A stretch of DNA of 64,000 nt from Paenibacillus sp. H1-7. Lineage in GTDB: Bacteria; Bacillota; Bacilli; Paenibacillales; NBRC-103111. Positions 56,251-64,000 of the stretch are shown one piece after another. The position numbers and the translations under genes were made by a program. How positions within the stretch are numbered: position 1 is the first letter of the stretch; the number at the start of each line of letters is the position of its first letter. The stretch is from the NCBI RefSeq assembly GCF_022354825.1, contig NZ_CP031168.1:4899501-4963500 (forward strand), written 5' to 3'. The notes under the pieces were generated by a model. The model did no database searches. It saw nothing but the letters and a program-made list of their open reading frames with translations, and was not told the DNA's origin.

Positions 56251-59200
56251 TTAATTAATAAATTTCAGATACTGGAGCATACGCTTCAGCGTAGTTGCCG
56301 CTTGTGCGCGAGTAGCTTTGTCTTGTGGGGCAAACTCTTTGTCGGTCATTCCTTGAATCAAGCCGGCACTAAGAGCTTGTGCTGCCGCATCCTTCGACCA
56401 TTCGCCGATGCTTGCGCGGTCTGCGAAGGAGTCTAGTACGGCTCTATCCAGCTTGACTTCTTTGCCGCCTACTTTCAGTGCTCTCACCAGCATCGTAACC
56501 ATTTGCTCGCGAGTAATGTTGTCGTTAGGTCTGAAGGTACCGTCTTCATAACCTGTAATCAAGCCCGCTTTGTAAGCTGTGCCTACATCTGCTGCAAACC
56601 AGTCGCTCGATTGTACATCACGGAATCCATTCGTTTTGACTTCAGTCAACCCAAGCGAGCGAACCAGCAGGGCTGCGAATTCAGCGCGTGTAATGTCGGC
56701 GTCCGGAGCAAACAGCTGATCAGTTGTGCCGTTTACAATGAGTTTATTTGCCAGCAGCTCTACATCCGCTTTGGCCCAATGCTCTTTCATATCGGTAAAT
56801 GATTTATCCGATTGAAGGACGGTGTAGATGCTGTTATGCGGCGAACGAATCGTAATGTCAGAGGAACCGTTATTCGTCGTGAGAACGGCAGGTACGAAAT
56901 GCATACGGTTGTTCGAATCGAACCAGACTGCCGTTACTTTATTCGGATCTGCCGCAGCTCCTAAGCTAAAGGTACGATTGACGTAAACACCGCCGAAATC
57001 AGATAGTTCTTTCCCGTTTACGGTGATTGTAAACTCGATTGGATTAGCAATCACTTGTTTTGCGTTCATGCTTTTCACCACGGCACTGATTTCGTCTCCC
57101 GTTTTACCGGAAACCTTAGCAATGGTGACGGTGACCGTAGCATCCTTAGGAATATTGGTGAATAGACGCACAGGAAGCTCGTAAGTCACACCGTTTGCTT
57201 GAATTTGAATCACCGCATTGCTTTGCTTGCCTATTGCATTCAGAATGGCATTGCCCGGCAGCTCCACGTTCACTGCAGCTTCGCTATTCTTTATATCAAT
57301 TGTAACAAGCGAATTAGACAAGGCTTTCTCTAGTTTATCCGCATCTACGGACACTTTCGTAACGGATTTGCCGTCTGCCGTTGTTTCTTTGGTAACTTTG
57401 GCGTCTTTGGCAAGATCGATAACACCTGCATTGCTGCCAGAATCCGTAGGAGTCGTAGTCGTGCCGGTGCCTGTAGATGATCCGCCGCCACCGCCGCTGC
57501 CAGGACGTGGCCGCGAGCTTTCTATAGCCGTCGTAAATGTAACCGTCGGACCATAGACACTGCGGTTTCCATCCGAATCTACTGCCTGGATTGCATAAGT
57601 ATATCTAGTGTATGGCGTCAAGCCCGTCAAATCATAGCTTTGAACATTACCGAACGAAGCGATTTCCGTATAGGTAGCCCCTGTCACGCTGTATACCTTG
57701 TAGCCGCTTATTCCTCTGCTTGCTTCCGCTGCAGTCCATTTCAAAGTGGCCGTTCTTGGCATTACATTGGAAACAGTAAGACTAGAGCTAGCTGGCCATA
57801 TCACATGGGTTACAGTAACGTTCGCCAACGCTTTATACGTGCTGCTCGTCACTGTACCCTCCACGGTAAAGCTGCCTGCCGTCGCATATTTCGACGGATC
57901 GATGCTATCCCACGCTACACCTAGCTGACGAGTTGTGCTGTCACTGTACACCGCCGTAACCATCGTTGGCAGTACGGGAGCCGTTCCCGCTTGGGTCGTC
58001 ACGTTGACCGGCGTGATGCTTACGATCACCGCATTCGGTACATCTACCGCCGTTACAGTAACGTTCGCCAACGCTTTATACGTGCTGCTCGTCACTGTAC
58101 CCTCCACGGTGAAGCTGCCTGCCGTCGCATATTTTGACGGATCGATGCTATCCCACGCTACACCTAGCTGACGAGTTGTGTTGTTGCTGTACACCGCCGT
58201 AACTACCGTTGGAAGCACGGGAGCTGTTCCCGCTTGGGTCGTCACGTTGACCGGAGTGATGCTTACGATCACCGCATTCGGTACATCTACCGCCGTTACA
58301 GTAACGTTCGCCAACGCTTTATACGTGCTGCTCGTCACTGTACCCTCCACGGTAAAGCTGCCTGCCGTCGCATATTTCGACGGATCGATGCTATCCCACG
58401 CTACACCTAACTGACGGGTTGTGTTGTTGCTGTACACCGCCGTAACTACCGTTGGAAGCACGGGAGCTGTTCCCGCTTGGGTCGTCACGTTGACCGGAGT
58501 GATGCTTACGATCGAGCTCGGAGCATCAACCGGAACTAGCTGAATAAAGGAGAACGTAGCGGTTTGACCACTGCTTGCCGCATTTTTACCCGTAACCGTG
58601 AACTTGAACTCATGGCTGTCGTCAGCTTTAATTGTAACCGTTCCAAGCTCCTGAATCGGATAGCTTTGCGTTGGCGCATACTCGTCTACCGGATTACCCA
58701 GGTTCTCCCCGTCGACGGACAACTGCAGTGTTGCACGGTTATTGTTTGTTTTATAACCAAACAAAACCTTGTATGTGCCTGCAGGGATATCCTTCAATGT
58801 AAAGGCCACGTAATCGTTAATTGCCGTGGTACCGTTTAACTGTACATAGCCTTTAACGCTGGAAGGCCAGTCTGCCCCGGTTCCTGCACCATTGGCACTG
58901 CTTAATGCAACGGACGATGTATTCTTATAAGCGCCCGAATTGAATAGATCTTGAAACGAATATGTTACCGGCTCACCTGAAGGTGAAACGAAAAATACCG
59001 TATACGTTGTTTTAAGATTCACATCGCTATTGCTCACTACTACAATAGTAACCGGATCTGTCTTAGCATTTTCCGGATACGTTATGGTAACCGTATTGCC
59101 TTCAGCTGCATCCGCAGTAATTGTTGGTAAGATTGCAGCAGACGGATCCAGGTAATATTTGTAGCTCGTCTCATCCGGAGAGAACCCAGGGATATCCTTA

Positions 59201-62200
59201 CCATCTACCTTCAAGCTTGTCAATTTCGGTTTGTTATCCGGCTTGACTTCCGGATCTACCAGCAGAGCCGGTGCCGAGATCATAAACTTGCGGGAGTAGG
59301 TGTCAGTTCCCTTGGATCTTACAGCGATTTTGGACACATCTGTAATACTATCTGACAAAGTATAGCTTGTTGCGCCCGCAGGCAGGTCAGCAAGTATCGT
59401 TGTATCATCATAGACTGTAAAGCCTTCACTTGCAGGGTTCGCATCCCACTTCAGCACTTTGGCTGAGCCCGCATTATCCAGTATAAGATGCTGTGGAGGC
59501 GTTGGAGCATTAAACACTTGTACCTGTGTCAAGCGCGGAGGCCCTGTCAGATCCGTTCCTGCATTGCCGCCGGATGCGTTCTCCACTGTCACTTTGATAT
59601 ATCTGGAATGATACGTCTTGCCTAGGTCAATTCGATATGAGCTATCATCCGTATCCGTCCCGCCATTATTGCCAGTAGCGAACGTGTACCCTTGTGCCGT
59701 CTTGCGATCTACTTGCTTGAAGGTCATGGCATCAAATTCAGCAGCAGTTGTGCGGTTCGAGGTATCATCAGATACGTAAACCGTCGCGCCCTTTAACCGG
59801 GTCGATTTGGCGAACAATCGGAGCTGGCTGAAATCCATGGCTTGGCCAAGATCGATAACGAAGCTGCCTTTTCTGTCTCCATCCGTACCGAGCCATGAAT
59901 AATTCCCAATTTGATCCAGGCTGGTTACATTGGTCACATTCCATTTGGTCGGATCCTGCAGGACACCGTTAGTGAGTTTATTGGCGTTGCCGAACTCGTT
60001 AGCCGCAGCAGATTGCGTCTGCAACGGGTTGCCGGTTACAGGGCCCACATTGTAAGCTTTTTTGTTCAACGCAAGGTTGACGGAAGAAATTCCTGACGCA
60101 ACTTTGCTAATCGTAATATCCGCAACTTGTAGCTGAACGTCGAAGGCAGAGTTGTTGCCGCCATTGGAGCTGCGGTAAATCCCCCACTTCGGACGCAAAT
60201 ACTGGTCAAACGTTGCCGGATACTCCGTCTCGAAGCTGCCGCCTCTTTGAGGCCTTCTCCACAAATCCTTCACGCCATCGGTTGCGCCTGAATTCGTAAA
60301 CACTTGGTACACATCCGGGCTGTCAAAAGTATACACTTTGCCGGTTACCGTATCTGTAATCTTAATCTTAAGCCATCCGCTGTCCGAAATCAGAGCGTCA
60401 AGCTCCACCTTGATCCAGTGGCTGCCGATTTCTTTTAACGGAATTCTCATCAGGTTTTTATCCCCGTCGTACCGGTTATGATTCACTATTAAATCTCTGC
60501 TGCTAGTTCCGGTTACCGACATTGCAAGGATATAAGCGCCGTTCTCATCGCTTGAGTTGCCGTTCGGCAATGTGTTGGTCGCTTGCGCATTCGTGGCCTT
60601 CAGCTGGAAAATATGGCGGAAGCCCGACTGGTTCCATTGATTGCCGTCCGGAATGTTCCACAGCCAGCTGTAGGAAACAAGGTCACCCTCATAAGCTGTA
60701 AAATCATGAGTTGAATCTTCGCTTGGACGGATTTCAACCCTCTGTCTGTCGTTGATAGCTGCACCGTCAACAACATAGCCTACACTCGGATCAAATACGC
60801 CTTTGTGAGCATACTCGCCGTCACGGACCTTATCTGCAAACTCGTTGTTTACGCCGCGACCGTATTCAAAAATGCGGAACACATTTTTCTTCAGCGCTTC
60901 GTCCCACACACTCTTGATATGATCGTCTGCCGCAGTAGCTCTAGGCTGGTCACCATAGAATGCATGGTAAGCGTCCCTGATTCTCTTGGTCACGCCTTCT
61001 ACCGGTTCGTCGGTTCCCATTGCGCCTCCCAATACGTTGTAAGGAGACACGCCTTCGATCGCATTCATCTTGATTGTTTTGGCATTATCACCGTAACCGC
61101 GCGCCGTTACATCCAACGCAAATACGGATGGGGTGCCGTTGTTAAAACGAAGCTTAAATTCATTGGTGCCAAGAGGAAGCTTGGCAAGATAGGCAGCTGT
61201 GAATGTCACTGTATTCCCAGAAAGCGTATAGTCTGTATCCTTAACGAGCGCAGCACCGCCCTTGTTGATACTATCCAGCGTCTGTCCATTTGCAAAATTT
61301 ATTGTTGTAGAGACTGGCGCAGTCTGATCCCATGTACTGTAGGTCCCCTTCTCGGGCACTAGAGACGTTACATTAGCAACAGCGTCTTTGCCGTAAATAG
61401 CCAAGGCGGAAAGCCCCATCATGGAATCGGAATCCGTAGTCTTGCTGCGGGAGCCGGCCAAGATCGTATTCACCATAACGTACCTGGCTGTAAACGGATA
61501 GAGGAACGTCTTCGTATCATAGCCCCAGCGCTGTCCGTTATACGTTACATAAGACCACAAGCCTTCCGTCTCCGTACCGCCGGCAAGAGTCCAGCCATTG
61601 GCCTTCCAATCGTAATTGTTCGCAGTATCCGAAGCCGTCGGCGCACTCGCCCAAGATGCAGGATCATTGGAATAGTACACCTCGAATCGGGTCGCATTGC
61701 TTTGGAGGTTCGGAATCGTGTTAGGAATCTCAAGATACAATTTATCAACCGTTTTGGGAGCACCCAGGTCAAGCGTCAAAGCCAAAGAGGATGGCGAATA
61801 ATCGCTCTTATAGACGTTGGAGCTTGAATTACGCCAGAAGCCGCTGCCGCCCGATTTCAAAGCATCGGCACCGGGATGATCCGGAGTCTCCGAGCTTACT
61901 TTGAGATTCACCCCCGCTTGCGGCGTAAACCGTGCATTGTCCAAGAGGTTGACCGAGCTTGTTGCTGCCGGCTCCGCTACCGTCACGATGCAGGTTTGGG
62001 TTATGTCTCCAAAGCTTGCTGTTATCACGGCTGTACCTGTACCGACAGCGGTAACCAGACCGTTCGAATCAACCGTAGCCACATCTGATTTGTTAGAAGT
62101 CCATGTTATCGTCTGGTTCGGCGTATCCGCAGGCGATATGACAGCTTGAAGCGTCTCCGTTTTGCCCGGTTCAAGGCTAAAGCTGCTCTTGTTAAGAGTT

Positions 62201-64000
62201 AACGTAACAGAAGGCGTTTCTACGGATGGTTCGCCGAAAGCTCTGAACTTATTGCTTTTTATACCGCCGGCACCTGCTTTTAATTCAACGTCGGATACAA
62301 GCAGTAAATATCGAGCTGCAACCGGTACATCCAACGTCTTGTCAATCTTTCCGTTACTGTTCGGAGAAGGCTTATCCGTTTGCCCAACACCAGGGACTGG
62401 AGACCATGAAGCTCCATGTTCCGTTTCTAGCGGTTTTTTCGTCGCACCGGAAGATGCAGAGAGGGAAGTGCCTTCCTTGAGCTCTCCATATGCGTTAGCA
62501 TCATTGGTATAGTACACTTGATAATTTTTCAATAAGTTGCTGTTACTGCCCCATTCAATTTGAATTTTGTCAACGTCTACTTTCTGCTTCAGATCTATGG
62601 CTGCCCAGAATTGGAACAAATCTGCAACGGTAGATCCCAGCGAGCTATGAGCCTGCCAAGGCTCGGTAGTATTATCGTTAATAAAGTTGTCTTTGCTGCC
62701 GCCGCTTTGAGCGACAACCTTGATGTCTGCGCCATGCGCCCAGTTTTTATAGCCGTTCGTAAGATTCACTTCAGCATAAGGCTGTATGTTCTTGGAATTC
62801 GTAATGCCTGTGCCGTTAAAAGTACCATAAATCTTACTTGTCCCCGTACCGTTAGGGTCATAGCCATCGGATTTCCACGTTACGTCTACCTTCTCAATCT
62901 TTCCTGTGCTCAAAGTAACGTCGAGCTGTGAAGGAAGTCCCAAATTCGGAAATGTTGTTCCAATGGTAGTGGTTATAGCTGCAGGCCTTGCCCACGCTAC
63001 GATATCCTTAACTTGTTCCTTAGGATCCCAACCATCAGGGAACACATAGCTGCTAGTGTCCCTTTTCACCAAGTGCACATCGGCCAGATACATAGTTGCG
63101 GCTTGGAATTCATCTGCGTAAGCGGTATCTCCCGAACCATTGTACATTCCGCGGTAGAGCCCCCATTTAGAACGGTTCTGCTGACCCGCTACCATAGGCT
63201 GATCGCCTCTTTCCACTCTGCCGGTATCCGGATTCCTCTCTTCCGGGCGCCGCAAAGTTTCTGCTGTCATGCCGCCTGCAAACAGCACCTCATTGGATTC
63301 CAGATCAACAAGCTTGCCGTACACGTAGCCTTTATCTGCCGATAAAATAGTTACTTCAAAATCAAGCCAGCGGTCGGCAACCTTCTCGAAGGGGATCGTG
63401 AACAATGGCTTAATTCTGTCAGCTTGCGTGCCGTCCGGATTATTTCTGAATTCCAGCTGTCCTTTACCTCCGCTAGAAACAAGCGTAAGGGTTGTTATCG
63501 GCTGTCCGGCTTCGTCTCCGTTAATCGCTTTCAATTGAAAGATGTGCCAAAACCTGCGCGGAATAATAAAATCTCCCGCTTTATAATTGGTCACATCGTT
63601 CTGGAACTTTAAGGTTTCCGATGGAAGCATAAGTCTCCAATGGTGGGTCATTATGTCTCCGCCTACACTATTGGCATCGATATTGGAGGCTGCCGTGTTG
63701 CTTTTGATCTCGAGTCTCTGACGGTCACTGTCCACTGCCCCGCGGTCTCCGTCATCCCGACTCTTCCCATCTGGAGTAACAAAAGGTAAAAACTCGTGAA
63801 ACCGTAAAATATCGGAGTTCAGCTTCTCGGTTCCCGGAATATTTTCAATCCCATATTTCGTAAGCGCATTCACATTATCTTTGTCAATCGTCTGCAAATA
63901 CATGTTGTCACCCAGCCAAGAGTCCGGGACAGTGGAAGCAGCAGGATAATCACCCGTACGATCATAGAAGGAATCCTGCCAATTCTTACCACTATAAGAA
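56251..64000 (-). CDS. Giant SLH-anchored multidomain carbohydrate-active protein, 5' end outside window
   Basis: The frame is open to the right edge, so more than 2580 residues are seen and signal peptide and start are missing. In order are seen: a lyase-like jelly-roll domain (DRQRLEIKS...HHWRLMLPSE), an Ig-like domain, a discoidin-like region, a BIG2 domain (TITWTSNKSDVATVDSNGLVTAVGTG), another discoidin-like part, a CBM_X2-like Ig domain (SLVPEKGTYSTWDQ), a second jelly-roll domain (DRQRVEIRPSEDS...IFQLKATN), an F5/8 type C domain, a cadherin-like sandwich, a CBM6-like domain, three near-identical 81-residue Ig repeats, an Fn3 domain, a Gly/Ser/Thr linker, and three SLH motifs (e.g. FRDVQSSDWFAADVGTAYKAG) binding secondary cell-wall polymer. 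It probably binds and cleaves an acidic polysaccharide at the cell surface. Confidence 0.88.
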   Translation of the reverse strand, partial: SYSGKNWQDSFYDRTGDYPAASTVPDSWLGDNMYLQTIDKDNVNALTKYGIENIPGTEKLNSDILRFHEFLPFVTPDGKSRDDGDRGAVDSDRQRLEIKSNTAASNIDANSVGGDIMTHHWRLMLPSETLKFQNDVTNYKAGDFIIPRRFWHIFQLKAINGDEAGQPITTLTLVSSGGKGQLEFRNNPDGTQADRIKPLFTIPFEKVADRWLDFEVTILSADKGYVYGKLVDLESNEVLFAGGMTAETLRRPEERNPDTGRVERGDQPMVAGQQNRSKWGLYRGMYNGSGDTAYADEFQAATMYLADVHLVKRDTSSYVFPDGWDPKEQVKDIVAWARPAAITTTIGTTFPNLGLPSQLDVTLSTGKIEKVDVTWKSDGYDPNGTGTSKIYGTFNGTGITNSKNIQPYAEVNLTNGYKNWAHGADIKVVAQSGGSKDNFINDNTTEPWQAHSSLGSTVADLFQFWAAIDLKQKVDVDKIQIEWGSNSNLLKNYQVYYTNDANAYGELKEGTSLSASSGATKKPLETEHGASWSPVPGVGQTDKPSPNSNGKIDKTLDVPVAARYLLLVSDVELKAGAGGIKSNKFRAFGEPSVETPSVTLTLNKSSFSLEPGKTETLQAVISPADTPNQTITWTSNKSDVATVDSNGLVTAVGTGTAVITASFGDITQTCIVTVAEPAATSSVNLLDNARFTPQAGVNLKVSSETPDHPGADALKSGGSGFWRNSSSNVYKSDYSPSSLALTLDLGAPKTVDKLYLEIPNTIPNLQSNATRFEVYYSNDPASWASAPTASDTANNYDWKANGWTLAGGTETEGLWSYVTYNGQRWGYDTKTFLYPFTARYVMVNTILAGSRSKTTDSDSMMGLSALAIYGKDAVANVTSLVPEKGTYSTWDQTAPVSTTINFANGQTLDSINKGGAALVKDTDYTLSGNTVTFTAAYLAKLPLGTNEFKLRFNNGTPSVFALDVTARGYGDNAKTIKMNAIEGVSPYNVLGGAMGTDEPVEGVTKRIRDAYHAFYGDQPRATAADDHIKSVWDEALKKNVFRIFEYGRGVNNEFADKVRDGEYAHKGVFDPSVGYVVDGAAINDRQRVEIRPSEDSTHDFTAYEGDLVSYSWLWNIPDGNQWNQSGFRHIFQLKATNAQATNTLPNGNSSDENGAYILAMSVTGTSSRDLIVNHNRYDGDKNLMRIPLKEIGSHWIKVELDALISDSGWLKIKITDTVTGKVYTFDSPDVYQVFTNSGATDGVKDLWRRPQRGGSFETEYPATFDQYLRPKWGIYRSSNGGNNSAFDVQLQVADITISKVASGISSVNLALNKKAYNVGPVTGNPLQTQSAAANEFGNANKLTNGVLQDPTKWNVTNVTSLDQIGNYSWLGTDGDRKGSFVIDLGQAMDFSQLRLFAKSTRLKGATVYVSDDTSNRTTAAEFDAMTFKQVDRKTAQGYTFATGNNGGTDTDDSSYRIDLGKTYHSRYIKVTVENASGGNAGTDLTGPPRLTQVQVFNAPTPPQHLILDNAGSAKVLKWDANPASEGFTVYDDTTILADLPAGATSYTLSDSITDVSKIAVRSKGTDTYSRKFMISAPALLVDPEVKPDNKPKLTSLKVDGKDIPGFSPDETSYKYYLDPSAAILPTITADAAEGNTVTITYPENAKTDPVTIVVVSNSDVNLKTTYTVFFVSPSGEPVTYSFQDLFNSGAYKNTSSVALSSANGAGTGADWPSSVKGYVQLNGTTAINDYVAFTLKDIPAGTYKVLFGYKTNNNRATLQLSVDGENLGNPVDEYAPTQSYPIQELGTVTIKADDSHEFKFTVTGKNAASSGQTATFSFIQLVPVDAPSSIVSITPVNVTTQAGTAPVLPTVVTAVYSNNTTRQLGVAWDSIDPSKYATAGSFTVEGTVTSSTYKALANVTVTAVDVPNAVIVSITPVNVTTQAGTAPVLPTVVTAVYSNNTTRQLGVAWDSIDPSKYATAGSFTVEGTVTSSTYKALANVTVTAVDVPNAVIVSITPVNVTTQAGTAPVLPTMVTAVYSDSTTRQLGVAWDSIDPSKYATAGSFTVEGTVTSSTYKALANVTVTHVIWPASSSLTVSNVMPRTATLKWTAAEASRGISGYKVYSVTGATYTEIASFGNVQSYDLTGLTPYTRYTYAIQAVDSDGNRSVYGPTVTFTTAIESSRPRPGSGGGGGSSTGTGTTTTPTDSGSNAGVIDLAKDAKVTKETTADGKSVTKVSVDADKLEKALSNSLVTIDIKNSEAAVNVELPGNAILNAIGKQSNAVIQIQANGVTYELPVRLFTNIPKDATVTVTIAKVSGKTGDEISAVVKSMNAKQVIANPIEFTITVNGKELSDFGGVYVNRTFSLGAAADPNKVTAVWFDSNNRMHFVPAVLTTNNGSSDITIRSPHNSIYTVLQSDKSFTDMKEHWAKADVELLANKLIVNGTTDQLFAPDADITRAEFAALLVRSLGLTEVKTNGFRDVQSSDWFAADVGTAYKAGLITGYEDGTFRPNDNITREQMVTMLVRALKVGGKEVKLDRAVLDSFADRASIGEWSKDAAAQALSAGLIQGMTDKEFAPQDKATRAQAATTLKRMLQYLKFIN
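57809..58525 (-). repeat. Three tandem 243-bp repeats inside the SLH giant gene
   Basis: Copies begin at 57809, 58052 and 58295, each 243 bp (81 codons) and nearly identical, coding for the Ig-like unit VSITPVNVTTQAGTAPVLPT. Silent and few missense changes separate the copies, indicating recent duplication or ongoing gene conversion. Confidence 0.92.

Noticed and set aside
57218..58414. Plus-strand frames inside the SLH giant gene, two of them repeated with 78 codons each
   Set aside because: They are the antisense of the three 243-bp repeats; their identity simply mirrors the coding repeats.

Overview
The window looks like a chromosomal segment of a Paenibacillus-type Bacillota: strong AGGAGG-like ribosome binding sites, sigma-A promoters, an AraC-type membrane regulator next to a LipO/LplB/YtcP-like sugar ABC transporter, an SLH-domain surface giant, a Listeria/Bacillus-type rifamycin phosphotransferase and a DeoR/TetR/ECF41 regulator mix. 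No transposase, integrase, CRISPR array or rRNA gene was seen. The species is inferred from gene content only.

Layout. 1-3.4 kb: surface-glycan genes (two GT2 glycosyltransferases, a DegT-type aminotransferase and a NeuD-like acyltransferase). 3.6-5.6 kb: a methyltransferase, a TPR membrane protein and the relic of a short-chain dehydrogenase. 5.8-14.5 kb: a carbohydrate locus (GH95 alpha-L-fucosidase, solute-binding lipoprotein, two permeases, AraC-type membrane regulator) with a cre site and three exact CAAGTGTAC repeats. 14.6-19.6 kb: a small secreted protein, a B-box membrane protein with a tiny coupled ORF, and the rifamycin phosphotransferase. 20-35 kb: a Fur-box-bearing NIS siderophore cluster of the staphyloferrin B type (sbnA, sbnB, three IucA/IucC synthetases, sbnG, sbnH, an MFS exporter), with an FhuF-like reductase, an NtaA-like flavin monooxygenase and a LuxR-type regulator added. 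35-39.2 kb: an APH-like kinase, small proteins, a YkuK-type RNase H-like protein and an array of six tRNA genes plus a tRNA-like relic.

39.2-45.7 kb holds the least understood system: a six-gene operon, with its own sigma-A promoter, matching the conserved but uncharacterised STM4011-STM4015 set (LRR protein, ATP-grasp protein, sulfatase-superfamily hydrolase, HemW-like radical SAM protein, second radical SAM protein) and ending in an adenylylsulfate-kinase-like gene. My working reading is a peptide or small-molecule modification pathway in which the LRR protein may be scaffold or substrate.

45.8-56.2 kb: a class II aminoacyl-tRNA-synthetase-like protein of unknown role, an ECF41 sigma factor divergent from an azoreductase with a matching promoter in front of each, a TetR/SDR pair sharing an identical 17-bp operator, DinB and ABC-transporter relics, a DeoR regulator, a 794-residue protein carrying two isoprenoid-synthase-type domains, and a PNPOx-like flavoprotein. 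56.3-64 kb is one giant multidomain SLH-anchored polysaccharide-associated protein whose start lies beyond the window.

All family names come from motif recognition by eye; no database search was possible.
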